This document shows positions 20,601-30,490 of a stretch of 64,000 nucleotides of DNA, in pieces. The stretch is taken from NCBI GenBank assembly GCA_965247065.1, contig CBDFGN010000006.1, positions 4,464,001-4,528,000 of the forward strand. The letters are read 5' to 3'. Source of the stretch: CBDFGN01 sp965247065 (lineage in GTDB: Bacteria > Bacteroidota > Bacteroidia > Cytophagales > Cyclobacteriaceae). A model generated the notes under the pieces. It was not told where the DNA came from. It searched no databases and saw nothing but the letters and a program-made list of their open reading frames with translations. Position numbers and translations under genes: made by a program. Position 1 is the first letter of the stretch. Each line of letters starts with the position of its first letter.

Positions 20601-22006
20601 GTGATCGCATCGCTGGCGATGGTTAATACTCCGGTGTTAGTTACGGTAGCATCGCCACTCAAAGTCTGGGCCGTAGCCACATTGGAACCGTCGCCAATGA
20701 AGATGTCGCCATCGGCGAGCGTTGAAGTTGCAAATATGGACTTGTTTTCATACTGTGGATTTCCAGTACCGTCGGTAGTGATAACCTGATTGGGTCCACA
20801 ATCTTGCCCAAAGTAACGTTGTCGTCCAGTATCTTGATGGTGGTTACCGCATCGTTCGCTATGGTCGCTACTCCGGTATTCGTAATTGTCGCGTCACCGC
20901 TCATGGTAACTTCGGTGGCCGTTCCGCCCGGATCACCAACGAAGATGTTACCGCTGGCAAGAGTTGAGGTATTGAATATAGATTTGTCCTCATACTGAGG
21001 AATCCCTGCTCCGGTAGTGGTCAGCACCTGGTTCGCGCCTCCTGTTTGAATCTTGCCCAAGGTGACCTGCGCATTCCCTATATCATTACTCTGGATCGTA
21101 TTATCCGCAATTTCATTGGTCGTTATAGCACTCCCTGCGATATCACTGGATGAAATCGTGTTATCCAGTATTTGTGTGGTCCTAACCGCGTCGTCTGCTA
21201 TCTTTGCAGTAACTACGGCTCCGTCGGCTATCGTCGGATCCGGATAGGCCCCGGCCAGATCTCCCCCCGCCGGACCTACTGGAGAAACCATAATGGGTAC
21301 TTCCGTGACACCTGTGATTCTTCCCTTGTCATCAACGGTTACCGTGATCGTTGTCGCTTGATCGCCGTAGGAACCTGCAGTTACGCCAGTTGTAGCTAAC
21401 TGCAAGACGTCGCCGGAAATGATGATATCGGTACCGTCGGCATTTACCTGCAGATCCTGGTTGGAATCCCGGTTCAAACCGTCTCCGTCGACTCCGGCTG
21501 CCAGCTTGGTACCTGTAACCGCAGCATCGTTTAATTTGGAGGTGACCACTGCATCGTTTGCAATCTGCGGATCCGGATAAGTCCCGGTGAGGTCACCACC
21601 AGCCTGAGTATTGGATAGTGCTCCCAAACCCTGGGTCCAATCGTTATTCCTCCAGTAGTAGAAGAATTTGTCCTCGTTGTTGAAAATCATCATACCATCG
21701 TCTGCAGGAGAGGTTAAGAATGTTTCTCATTGAATTCTGTTGTGCCGTGGTCAACGTGGGAACCAAAAAACCCATGGTGTTACCGCTTGGCGTTTCAAGT
21801 TTCAGAATTGCATTTGGATTAGGTGTAGTGCTACCAATAACTACCTGGGCGAGAGCTGCCTGGCCAACGCCCAATAAAGTGATAATAGCTGCCAGTAGCA
21901 GCGTGCATCTCAATTTACCTGGCGGTGGTCCCGAGCGGTGAAGAGGATTGAAGAGATGAGATAGCCTGATCAGGTTGAATTTTGGTTTTTGATCGTGCGC
22001 AGACAT
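14643..22006 (-). pseudogene. Giant repeat-rich surface protein with S74 chaperone domain, three frameshifts
   Basis: Restored, this encodes about 2450 residues. The likely start is the ATG at 22006, followed by a signal peptide (CTLLLAAIITLLGVGQAALAQ) and a Bacteroidota surface-protein opening (VVIGSTTPNPNAILKLETPS). The body is low-complexity beta-rich repeats (GDATMVNTGALTIANGAV; TNGFTYEVSGGDQITLNGG). The end is a Peptidase_S74 intramolecular chaperone (SDARLKTDLTKLQ ... YGVVAQEVEKLFPDLV) with a coiled-coil tail. The frame breaks near 21706-21714, 20790-20797 and 20121-20126. Each is explained by about one base, shown by homologous peptide continuing in the next frame (for example VTLGKIVD then NQVITTDGTG). 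From 20108 on the frame is clean for 1821 codons. S74 domains help trimeric fibres fold; here the product is probably a surface fibre. Confidence 0.8.
16998..17231 (-). repeat. 78-bp tandem repeat, three units, in the S74 gene
   Basis: The motif GGCAGCGGCATCAAGG (plus strand) recurs at 16998, 17076 and 17154, with a decayed copy at 17232, so the period is exactly 78 bp (26 codons). The unit encodes D-A-A-A-N-D-I-D-I-N and neighbours. Being in frame, changes in copy number would only lengthen or shorten the fibre. Larger modules of about 650-700 bp also repeat around it: the same 23-base string starts at 16657, 17311 and 18004. Confidence 0.9.
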
Positions 22007-22627
22007 GACGATTGGTTTTAAATGCACCATTTGTAAAAGATACGGTTCAATATAGTAGTAAATCCCTGGCTGAAAAGACAATCTACCCGCATGCCGGCTT
22101 GGTTCTTCCATTTAAAAAAATGCCAGATTTGAATCGAATTAAGGTTCGAACAAGATGCTTATTGGCGAGGGGTTAAAATTGTAATTAAAATAGTTAAAGT
22201 ATTTCGTAATAAATTTATAAAATAGCTAGTTCAAAAGGTAATTTTCGAAGTTTTAATATAAACTAAACTATTAATAACATCTAATAAAATATAGTAACCT
22301 CTTGAAAAAGGCGTTCGCCGAACCTTTCTCAGAGCAACAGCAAATGTCCCGCCTCCACAGTAAATTGAATCATCCTCTCAACAGGAGGATTCATCAGTCG
22401 CGCCCGATACTTTGTCCTTCGCCTTCCTTTGAAAAATGCGGTTAAGAAGATACGTTTCCGGATGCAAGCAAGGAGTCTCTCTTCTGGAAAGACGGCGGCA
22501 CTCAAACTACCTTTATCCGAACAAGCGAGGAATCTCTTCTAAACAAGCTTATGGACGATGGCTGTTCGCACTTGGCCGTTGGCGGTCGATGCCTTTGGTC
22601 CAACAGAGACGTAATCAGGAATTAATA
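22007..22627. other. Intergenic region without a supported gene
   Basis: This 620-bp stretch lies between the S74 gene and lspA. The part nearest the S74 gene (22130-22300) is very AT-rich and is the probable promoter region of the surface operon, but I could not pick a convincing Bacteroidota promoter. An inverted repeat ATCCTC/GAGGAT lies at 22372-22390. From 22436 to 22669 there is a short plus-strand frame, but it looks like no known protein. A different frame in the same stretch gives more protein-like residues (FPDASKESLFWKDGG) but is broken by a stop. It may be a decayed remnant. Confidence 0.5.
22305..22325 (-). terminator. Possible intrinsic terminator for the ileS-lspA transcript
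   Basis: Read on the minus strand, GGTTC-GGC-GAACGCC is followed by TTTTT. The stem is short (GTTC/GAAC plus one or two more pairs with a bulge). The site is about 300 bp beyond the lspA stop, so the assignment is weak. Confidence 0.3.
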
Positions 22628-23203
22628 TCAGGAAGAGGTTCGGTATGGGCGGGAGGTGAGCAGAATTGAAATGACACCCACAAAAATGGCGAGGTCGGCT
22701 AAATTGAATATTGGCAAAAGGGTTAAATACCGTCCTCCCAGGATTGGAAAATCCTGCGGGACAATCCCCTTCCAGAGATCCAGATAAATGATGTCAATGA
22801 TCCGTCCATTAAACCATGGACTGGTGGCGCTATCAGGAGCATTTCCCAGCAGAACCCCGTAAAGAGCGCTATCAATCAAGTTTCCTATCGCCCCGCCCCA
22901 GATCAACGCCATGCTCCAAACCACTCTGGATTGGACCCGGTTCCGGGCCAATTTGAATATAAACAATCCTATGATCAGGATTAAACCCGATCGAATCAAG
23001 AACAATGCTGGGCGCCCAAGTCCCGGTTTCAACCCGAAGGCCATTTCCAGATTGGTGGTGTAATGAAGTTTGAGCCAATCACTGATCAGAACAATTTGCC
23101 CTTCAACTCCTAGCTCCATATTATGGTAAACCCAGAATTTAGCCAGTTGATCCATAAGAATCACTCCCAGGCCAAGAAGGAAATAACGGCCCCAGATTCT
23201 CAA
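22628..23203 (-). CDS. lspA: Lipoprotein signal peptidase (signal peptidase II)
   Basis: The product is 191 residues with four hydrophobic membrane segments. It removes the signal peptide of prolipoproteins in the inner membrane after lipid attachment. Family motifs are visible: MDQLAKFWV near the N-terminus, TTNLEMAFGL, GGAIGNLIDS and FNLADLAIF, the last two supplying the catalytic aspartates. GNLIDS has Ser where most members have Arg. The start used is a TTG that overlaps the ileS stop by 3 bp. The two genes are adjacent in many Bacteroidota, so this is an operon. Lipoproteins encoded nearby (33012, 34226) would be its substrates. Confidence 0.93.
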   Translation of the reverse strand: MRIWGRYFLLGLGVILMDQLAKFWVYHNMELGVEGQIVLISDWLKLHYTTNLEMAFGLKPGLGRPALFLIRSGLILIIGLFIFKLARNRVQSRVVWSMALIWGGAIGNLIDSALYGVLLGNAPDSATSPWFNGRIIDIIYLDLWKGIVPQDFPILGGRYLTLLPIFNLADLAIFVGVISILLTSRPYRTSS

Positions 23204-26200
23204 CTCTTCCGGATCCTTACTACCAGGTTCAGATTGTCCATTTGCAGTGGACTTCCATCAGGCAGGTCATCCCACAGAACCAAATTAACTGCCTGGGTTT
23301 CTCGACAGATGTATTGACGATGTTCTTCCAAGGCGGAATTTACAAAATCGTCGCTTTTCAGAATCGCGATGGTAATCCTATCCTGAACTTCAAGCCCCAT
23401 TGCCTTCCTCATATTCTGGACCCGATTCACCAGGTCCCTGGCGAGCCCTTCCTTCCGCAATTCAGGATTAATGTTAATATCCAGGGCTACGGTCAATCCA
23501 TTCTCGGAAGCCACAGACCAACCTGGAATGTCTTCTGAAGTTATTTCTACATCATCCAGCGAAAGAGACAAAAGTCCGCTTTGAGTGGAGATGCTAAGTG
23601 TCTCCTGGCTTTCAAAGCTTCTAATATCCTCCTGGCTCAAGGAGTTGATGGTCCGGGAGATTTCTTTCATTCTGGGGCCGTACTCTTTTCCGAGTTTTCT
23701 AAAATTAGGTTTGATACGCTTGATCAATATCCCGGAGGTATCATCGATGAATTGGATTTCCTTGATATTCACCTCAGCAAGGATCAAGTCGGTCATCTCC
23801 TCGATGTGAGTCTGATCCCTGGCGTTCAAAATCGGAATCAATATTTTCGAAAGCGGCTGGCGTACCTTGATCTTGTGCTTGCGCCTCAGAGAATGGACCA
23901 GCGATGAGATATTTTGGGCCATTTTCATTTTCTCCTCCAGTTCGGTTTCGATAATTTGCGAATCAGCTTCTGGAAAACTCGACAAATGTACCGACTCAAC
24001 AGGCTCTTTACTGGTTGCATTGTTGAGATCAACAAAAATCTTTTCCATGTAAAATGGCGCTATAGGCGAAGCCACTTGGCAGACGCCTAACAAACAAGTG
24101 TATAAAGTTTGATAGGCTGAAAGCTTGTCCCTGCGATCGCCCGTACCCGAGTTATCGGTGGTTCTCCAGAACCTTTTCCGATTCAAACGTACATACCAGT
24201 TACTTAAGTCATTAATAACGAAGTCCTGGATAGCCCTGGCCACTTTCGTAGGTTCATAATCATCGTAATCACCTTCCACAGAGTAGATTAGCGTGTTAAG
24301 ACGGGACAAGATCCAGCGGTCGCTTTCAGCCCTTTGCGCCAGGGGAATGTCGGCCTCAGAGTAGTCAAATCCATCAAGATTTGCATAAAGTGCGAAAAAG
24401 GAATAGGTGTTTTGCAAAGTGGCAAAAAACCTGCGTTGCACTTCGAGGATGCCTGATTCATCAAATTTCAGATTATCCCAGGGATTGGCGTTGGCCATCA
24501 GGTACCACCGGGTGGGATCCGGTCCGTATTTTTTGATTGTGGCAAAGGGATCTACAGCATTTCCCAGACGCTTTGACATCTTATTACCTTCCTGATCCAG
24601 GACCAATCCGTTGGCGACTACATTCTTAAAGGCCACCGAATTGAAGAGCATCACTCCGATCGCATGCAACGTAAAGAACCAACCCCGGGTTTGATCTACT
24701 CCCTCGGCAATGAAATCCGCAGGAAAGTGCTTTTCGAAGCTTGTGTGATTTTCAAACGGGAAATGCCATTGGGCTGACGGCATAGCTCCGGAGTCGAACC
24801 AGACATCTATCAAATCAGGTTCCCGAAACATCCTTTGCCCCGAGTCGCTTGTCAGTATTACCTGGTCCACGTAAGGTCGATGCAAGTCAAGTTCCGGCTG
24901 GCCCTCAAAGGGAGAAGACTCCAAAAAACCGGCCTCAATGGATTTGGATATTTCGTTTTCGAGTTCTTCAATAGAACCGATACATTTGACCTCCTTCTTA
25001 TCTTCTGTTACCCAAATGGGCAAAGGTGTTCCCCAAAATCTGGATCTGCTCAAATTCCAGTCCACCAGATTTTCCAGCCAATTTCCAAAGCGGCCGGTAC
25101 CGGTGGACTTAGGTTTCCAGTTGATCGTGTCGTTGAGAGCTACTAATTGATCTTTGCAAGCTGTGGTCTTGATGAACCAAGATTCAAGCGGATAGTATAG
25201 AATCGGCTTGTCGGTTCTCCAGCAATGGGGATACGAGTGGACATACCTCTCAATTTTGAAAGCCTTATTCTCTTCCTTGAGCTTCATGACTATCTTGAGG
25301 TCGGTCGATTCGTAACCCGGATCCGTTTCGTCTTGTTCGTTGTAGTTCTTCACGTACATGCCGGCGAAATCGGTGATCTCTTTGACAAATCTTCCTTTTC
25401 GGTCGACTATCGGAACGTCATTCCCTTCTGCATCTTTAACAAAAACCCCGGGGATATTGTGCTTGACGCTTACCCGGAAGTCATCGGCTCCAAAGGTCTT
25501 GGAAATGTGCACGATCCCGGTACCTTCTTCGATCGATACGAAATCTGCGGTGACCACGGTGAATGCCGGGTGTGGTAGAGGCACGTAAGGCAGGAGTTGT
25601 TCATATTCCAAACCCACCAATTCCTTTCCGGGGTAGGATTCCAATACCTTGTAGGGTATTAATTTGTCTCCTGGTTGGTAATCCTCCATGGCAATATCGC
25701 GAGCTTTGGGATCGAAATACTTGGAAATCACATCGTGGGCAAGGATTACGTTTATGGACGCATGGGTATATTGGTTGTAAGTGTGGACCTTGGCGTACTT
25801 GATATTCTTTCCAATTGCCAGGGCATTATTGGCAGGCAGGGTCCAGGGTGTAGTCGTCCAGGCCAAAAAGTAATCGAAATCGGTCTCTTTGATCTTAAAT
25901 TGAGCCACCGTCGAGAGGTCCTTGACGTCCTTATAGGTACCCGGTTGGTTCAACTCATGAGAGCTAAGCCCGGTACCGGCGGCGGGCGAAAAAGGTTGAA
26001 TGGTGTATCCCTTGTACAATAGATCTTTGTCAAATAGTTTCTTAAGCAAGGACCACAGGCTTTCGATGTACTTAGGTTCAAAGGTTATGTAAGGATTGTC
26101 CAGGTCAAGCCAAAATCCCACCTTCTCGGTTAAGTCGTCCCACTGGTCTTTGTACTTCATCACCGCCTCCCGGCACTTACGGTTATATTCTTCAACCGAA

Positions 26201-26538
26201 ATTCTGGTCCCAATATCTTCCTTGGTTATACCCAATTGCTTTTCAACCTGGATCTCGACGGGTAAGCCGTGGGTGTCCCAGCCCCCTTTGCGTTCAACTT
26301 GAAAACCTTTCAAAGTCTTGTAGCGGCAAAAAAGGTCCTTCAGAGCCCGACCCATTACATGATGAATGCCCGGTGTGCCATTGGCGGAGGGGGGGCCTTC
26401 GTAAAAGGTAAAGGAAGCCTGCCCCTCACGGCTTTGAATTGACTTTTCAAAAATTTGGTGCTTCTTCCAGTACTTGAGAATCTCTTCCCCGACTTGGGCA
26501 AAATCCAAATGCTTGTATTCTGGATACTTCTTAATCAT
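23200..26538 (-). CDS. ileS: Isoleucyl-tRNA synthetase
   Basis: The product is about 1112 residues, the long form usual in Bacteroidota. The class I signatures are PPSANGTPGIHH (HIGH motif as GIHH) and GNKMSKRLGN (KMSKS motif as KMSKR). The editing domain lies between them (around LAWTTTPWTLPANNA). The anticodon-binding region and a C-terminal DUF5915-type extension follow. The ATG at 26538 (MIKKYPEYKHLDF) is preferred to an in-frame TTG four codons upstream, because family members start at this point. It is intact over 3.3 kb and overlaps lspA downstream. Confidence 0.96.
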   Translation of the reverse strand: MIKKYPEYKHLDFAQVGEEILKYWKKHQIFEKSIQSREGQASFTFYEGPPSANGTPGIHHVMGRALKDLFCRYKTLKGFQVERKGGWDTHGLPVEIQVEKQLGITKEDIGTRISVEEYNRKCREAVMKYKDQWDDLTEKVGFWLDLDNPYITFEPKYIESLWSLLKKLFDKDLLYKGYTIQPFSPAAGTGLSSHELNQPGTYKDVKDLSTVAQFKIKETDFDYFLAWTTTPWTLPANNALAIGKNIKYAKVHTYNQYTHASINVILAHDVISKYFDPKARDIAMEDYQPGDKLIPYKVLESYPGKELVGLEYEQLLPYVPLPHPAFTVVTADFVSIEEGTGIVHISKTFGADDFRVSVKHNIPGVFVKDAEGNDVPIVDRKGRFVKEITDFAGMYVKNYNEQDETDPGYESTDLKIVMKLKEENKAFKIERYVHSYPHCWRTDKPILYYPLESWFIKTTACKDQLVALNDTINWKPKSTGTGRFGNWLENLVDWNLSRSRFWGTPLPIWVTEDKKEVKCIGSIEELENEISKSIEAGFLESSPFEGQPELDLHRPYVDQVILTSDSGQRMFREPDLIDVWFDSGAMPSAQWHFPFENHTSFEKHFPADFIAEGVDQTRGWFFTLHAIGVMLFNSVAFKNVVANGLVLDQEGNKMSKRLGNAVDPFATIKKYGPDPTRWYLMANANPWDNLKFDESGILEVQRRFFATLQNTYSFFALYANLDGFDYSEADIPLAQRAESDRWILSRLNTLIYSVEGDYDDYEPTKVARAIQDFVINDLSNWYVRLNRKRFWRTTDNSGTGDRRDKLSAYQTLYTCLLGVCQVASPIAPFYMEKIFVDLNNATSKEPVESVHLSSFPEADSQIIETELEEKMKMAQNISSLVHSLRRKHKIKVRQPLSKILIPILNARDQTHIEEMTDLILAEVNIKEIQFIDDTSGILIKRIKPNFRKLGKEYGPRMKEISRTINSLSQEDIRSFESQETLSISTQSGLLSLSLDDVEITSEDIPGWSVASENGLTVALDININPELRKEGLARDLVNRVQNMRKAMGLEVQDRITIAILKSDDFVNSALEEHRQYICRETQAVNLVLWDDLPDGSPLQMDNLNLVVRIRKS

Positions 26539-26591
26539 GACGCACCTCAAGCTTTGATGAGGTTGAAATAATTGGGTGTAAAATTAACTGA

Positions 26592-29033
26592 TTAGTCTTT
26601 CTTCTCAAGGATTTCATCTACCCCAAGCCCATTTTTTCCGGTTTGCAGCCTGGTCAAATCAATCTCCTCGTCATCTTCCTCGTGGTAGAATTCGTCGTAT
26701 TGCTCAATAATCGGATGAGAGCCTTTCTTCCTTTTGCCACTGTCGAAGGTCAAAAGCATGGCCGGGAGCAGAATCAGGTTGGTGAACATGGCAATGAACA
26801 GGGTGCAAGAGGTCAGAATGCCAAGGGCGATGGTGCCTCCGAATTCAGAGAAAGAGAAGATAATAAAACCTGCAAACAGGATTATTGAGGTGTAAACCAT
26901 GCTGGAACCCATTTCCCGGATGCTGTTGCTTACCGCAACCGGTACGAAGAAGTTATTCGCATAGAGTTCCATCCGATATTTCGCCAGGAGATGGATGGAA
27001 TAATCAACCGATATACCGAAGGCAATACTGAAGATCAGAGCCGTGCTTGGCTTTAAAGGAATATTGAAAAACCCCATCAGACCGGCCGTCATGAGCAATG
27101 GAATTACGTTAGGTATTAGGGACATTATGATCATCTTGAAACTGCGGAATAAGATTGCCATTATGATGGCTATCAGAAAAAAGGCCAGGAGAAAGCTGTT
27201 CCTCAAATTCTCGATCAAAAATCGATTGCCCTTTATGAATAATAAGGTTGTGCCGGTTAAGGTCACGTTGATGTCGGTCCCGGCGAAGATCCTTTGAATT
27301 CCAGGTTCGACTACTAAAGTGATCAACGAATCCATTCGGATGGATCCTATATCGGCGACCTTTAGAGACACGCGGAGTGTCTGAGAGGTTGAATCCATGA
27401 ATGGGCTGAGGAGTTCACCCTCTGCTGATTCCCTGTCCTCGGTTATATAACGGAATATGAAGTTTTTGTCCTGGTTGTTGGGCAAACCATAACGGGCGGG
27501 ATTCTCATTGTAAAAGGCTTGCCGGGCTGCTTTCACGAAACTGGCTAAGGAAACTGGCTTTGAAATGTACTGCAGTTCTCCTAGGAAGGTTTCCAACTCG
27601 TCCACTTTTTCAAGGTTCTTAATTCGCATGGCACCTTTCCGCTTGCCGGTATCCACCACAATCTCCAGGGGCATAACCCCACTGAAATTGTCTTCAAAGA
27701 ACCGCAGATCCTTCATAATGCTGCTGTTATCGGGGATATCATCCACCAGGTAAGAAACCGAATAAAGCTTCGAAACGCCGAATGAAGAGATGATCACAAT
27801 TACAGTAAAGGCTGCAAAGATGGAGTAGCGGTGGCGATGTACTAGAAGATCGAATGCGGTCAAAAGCTTACCCGTGGGTTTGAATTTTAGATGCCTGAGT
27901 TGCCGCGTGTTGGGAGGGGGTAAGTAGGAAAATACTGCCGGTATTAGAATAATGCTCACCAGAAAGGTTGCCATGATATTGAGGCTGGCAACAAGACCAA
28001 ATTCCTGCAAAATCAATATGTCGATAAACACCAGGACCCCAAAGCCTATGGCCGTGGTGACGTTTGTAATCAGCGTAACCAAACCGATTTTGCGAACAAC
28101 CCGACTTAGGGCCAGAGTCTTGTTCCCGTGCGTTTCGTACTCCTGATGATACTTATTCAGCAGGTAAACACTATTGGGAATTCCGATCACCACGATTATA
28201 GGTGGTAGCAATCCGGTTAGTAAGGTAACTTTATATCCCAACAGGGCCAGGGTTCCCATCACCCAGATAACAATCACCCCAATTATTATCATCGGAAATA
28301 TCACGGCAGTTCCTGAACGGAAAAACAAAAACATGATAAGCCCGGTGATCAGCACCGAGAATAAAAGAAACATTTGCAGTTCGTTACCCACTTTGGTGGT
28401 AACAACTGATCTCACAAACGGCAAACCCGAGTAATGCAGTGTTATGCCGGTGTTTTCACTGAAGTACTTTCCCGAACGAATGATGTCGTTAACCAGCACA
28501 TCCCGGTTCCTGGAGTCCAGGATTTCTTTTTGGATTGAGATCAACATAATAGTCGCCCCGTTATCCTCGTTTATTATCTGCCCGCTGTAAAAACGAAGGT
28601 CCATTACTTTCTCAAGCAGTATGTCGAGCGTCGCCTGATCCTCCGGGAAATCTTGGAAAACCCGTTCCAGTGCAAATTTCTTGGACTTGGTATCCTTAAC
28701 CAACCGTTGAATGGAGGGAAGTGCGAGAACTGCCTGGACTCCTTTCATGCCCGATATGTCGTCGGTCAGGTATTTAAATTTCCTGAAATTATCAAGCCGG
28801 AAAATGGCGCTGTCCTGCAGGCCGATTACCAGGATGTTCCCATCCTCACCGAACTTTTGCTTAAATGCCTCAAAGTAAATCATGTCCGGGTGATGGGCCG
28901 GAACTGCTTTGGCAAAGTCAAAAGACCACTCAACTTCTTGGGCCTTGTATCCCATGAAGGCTGTAATTCCAGCAATTAGCAGAATAAAGGGTAGCCTGTA
29001 CTTAAAAACAATATGGGTGACGAGGGTCCACAT
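26592..29033 (-). CDS. MMPL/RND-family membrane transporter
   Basis: The product is 813 residues. Two sets of six membrane helices are each preceded by a large periplasmic loop, the RND/MMPL (patched-like) plan. The sterol-sensing/MMPL features include FGVLVFIDILILQEFGLVASLNI and the matching helices in the second half (FSIAFGISVDYSIHLLAKYR). The GxxxDY motif is present in the second half. Its substrate is unknown; hopanoid or other lipid export is a common role in the family, but that is only inference. The C-terminus is a charged cytoplasmic tail (EEDDEEIDLTRLQ). The gene is intact. Confidence 0.9.
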   Translation of the reverse strand: MWTLVTHIVFKYRLPFILLIAGITAFMGYKAQEVEWSFDFAKAVPAHHPDMIYFEAFKQKFGEDGNILVIGLQDSAIFRLDNFRKFKYLTDDISGMKGVQAVLALPSIQRLVKDTKSKKFALERVFQDFPEDQATLDILLEKVMDLRFYSGQIINEDNGATIMLISIQKEILDSRNRDVLVNDIIRSGKYFSENTGITLHYSGLPFVRSVVTTKVGNELQMFLLFSVLITGLIMFLFFRSGTAVIFPMIIIGVIVIWVMGTLALLGYKVTLLTGLLPPIIVVIGIPNSVYLLNKYHQEYETHGNKTLALSRVVRKIGLVTLITNVTTAIGFGVLVFIDILILQEFGLVASLNIMATFLVSIILIPAVFSYLPPPNTRQLRHLKFKPTGKLLTAFDLLVHRHRYSIFAAFTVIVIISSFGVSKLYSVSYLVDDIPDNSSIMKDLRFFEDNFSGVMPLEIVVDTGKRKGAMRIKNLEKVDELETFLGELQYISKPVSLASFVKAARQAFYNENPARYGLPNNQDKNFIFRYITEDRESAEGELLSPFMDSTSQTLRVSLKVADIGSIRMDSLITLVVEPGIQRIFAGTDINVTLTGTTLLFIKGNRFLIENLRNSFLLAFFLIAIIMAILFRSFKMIIMSLIPNVIPLLMTAGLMGFFNIPLKPSTALIFSIAFGISVDYSIHLLAKYRMELYANNFFVPVAVSNSIREMGSSMVYTSIILFAGFIIFSFSEFGGTIALGILTSCTLFIAMFTNLILLPAMLLTFDSGKRKKGSHPIIEQYDEFYHEEDDEEIDLTRLQTGKNGLGVDEILEKKD

Positions 29034-29082
29034 TCTAAGGCGGAGGCAAAGTTAAGGAAATTTAGTTCTATATGTTTGATCC

Positions 29083-30453
29083 TTACCTATTTGCATGATC
29101 AAGGTTTGACTTGCCGGAGATTCCTTTTAGTCTCTGATTCAAGGAAATTGATCCGGAGTCGGTCAATCCAGAAACTACATCAATACAAGCCATTAATATG
29201 CCATAAATGGTTGACCCGCTTTGCCTGAGCAGATTCCCTCCTTGATCCGGAAGAATTTCCAGGGTCGTTTGATGTTTTTTGGTCAATTTTTGAGGCTCGA
29301 CATGATATATTAGCGCTGCGGTTGTCACACATTCCAAGAGCTCTTCCAGAACTTCAAGCCCGGAAGCTTCTGCTTCCAAAACCTCCTGAGACCGATAGAT
29401 GTTCAGCACCGAAATCTCAATAATTTGATCCAGCTTGGATTTAGCTTCAATTCTCGTAGTCAGCGGCTGATCGAATTTCCCATCCAATATTTCCGCCTGA
29501 TGGTCCCAGAAAACCTGGGCCGACTGATCCACCAATTCATTGATCGCCATTGCCCTGAGCAGTCCTACCTTTTCTCCGTCACCGGAGATGGCATCAAACT
29601 TTTGAGCATTAAAACGGTCGCCCAAAATGGGAGCCAGCAGATCCACGGTGTCTTTAAACGGTACCCATCCCAGGCGACACCCATCTTCCAGATCAATTAT
29701 ATGATAACAAATGTCGTCCGCCGCCTCAACCAAGAAAGCCAGTGGGTGCCGGCACCAAACCTCGTCCCCGGAATCGCCAAGTTGGTTCAAACCAACCCGG
29801 GTTGCAAGCTCATGGAAGAAATTCTTTTCTGATTGGAAGAAACCGTACTTCTTTTGACTGGCCCTGGTTTTATTCACTCTTTGGGGGTCAGACCCCCTTG
29901 GATACTTGGAAAATGAAGCCAGAGTCGCAAGGGTTAGGTTCAGGCCCTGATACCGCGCCTGATTGAGGATTCGAAATCCCTGGGCGTTACCTTCAAAGCA
30001 AACCAGGTCAGCCCATTCGGCTGCTGACACTGAACTTTCAAATGATCTTCCTTTAGGGTTGCTTCTAAAGAAATAGGATATGGCATCCTCCCCGGAATGG
30101 CCAAACGGTGGATTGCCAAGGTCGTGGGCCAGGCAGGCGGCGGCCACGATCGATCCAATATCGCCATCGACATAACCAGCCTTTGTTAAGTCAGGGTATT
30201 GCCCTAGCAGTTGCTCTCCCACCTTCTTACCTAGTGATCTACCGACGCTAGAGGCCTCCAGGCTGTGCGTAAGCCGGGAGTGAACGAAATCAGGTTCTGG
30301 AAGGGGAATAACCTGAGTCTTATCCTGGAGCTTTCGAAAAGGATGAGAAAAAATAATTCGGTCAAAGTCTCTTTCGAATTCACTTCTTAGCTGGACGGTG
30401 GCCGTCTTCTTTGTCTGTGATCTTTCAGATGATAACAATTGTACCCATTCCAT
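29083..30453 (-). CDS. dgt: Deoxyguanosinetriphosphate triphosphohydrolase
   Basis: The product is 456 residues. It hydrolyses dGTP (or other dNTPs) to the nucleoside and triphosphate. The HD-domain metal site is clear: HSRLTHSLEASSVG, then AHDLGNPPFGHSGEDAI, with a later Asp in EAADDICYHIIDLEDG. The opening FRKLQDKTQVIP is the usual dGTPase start. It lies between the MMPL gene (49 bp gap) and glyS (37 bp gap) on the same strand. Its long size matches the Bacteroidota dGTPase group. The gene is intact. Confidence 0.95.
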   Translation of the reverse strand: MEWVQLLSSERSQTKKTATVQLRSEFERDFDRIIFSHPFRKLQDKTQVIPLPEPDFVHSRLTHSLEASSVGRSLGKKVGEQLLGQYPDLTKAGYVDGDIGSIVAAACLAHDLGNPPFGHSGEDAISYFFRSNPKGRSFESSVSAAEWADLVCFEGNAQGFRILNQARYQGLNLTLATLASFSKYPRGSDPQRVNKTRASQKKYGFFQSEKNFFHELATRVGLNQLGDSGDEVWCRHPLAFLVEAADDICYHIIDLEDGCRLGWVPFKDTVDLLAPILGDRFNAQKFDAISGDGEKVGLLRAMAINELVDQSAQVFWDHQAEILDGKFDQPLTTRIEAKSKLDQIIEISVLNIYRSQEVLEAEASGLEVLEELLECVTTAALIYHVEPQKLTKKHQTTLEILPDQGGNLLRQSGSTIYGILMACIDVVSGLTDSGSISLNQRLKGISGKSNLDHANR

Positions 30454-30490
30454 TCGGCAAGTATTCCGAGGCGATGTAGCCAGCGATTGA

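Noticed and set aside
22436..22669. Plus-strand frame of 77 codons near lspA
   Set aside because: It is Arg-rich, has no family resemblance and overlaps the lspA end; it is kept only as part of the intergenic note.
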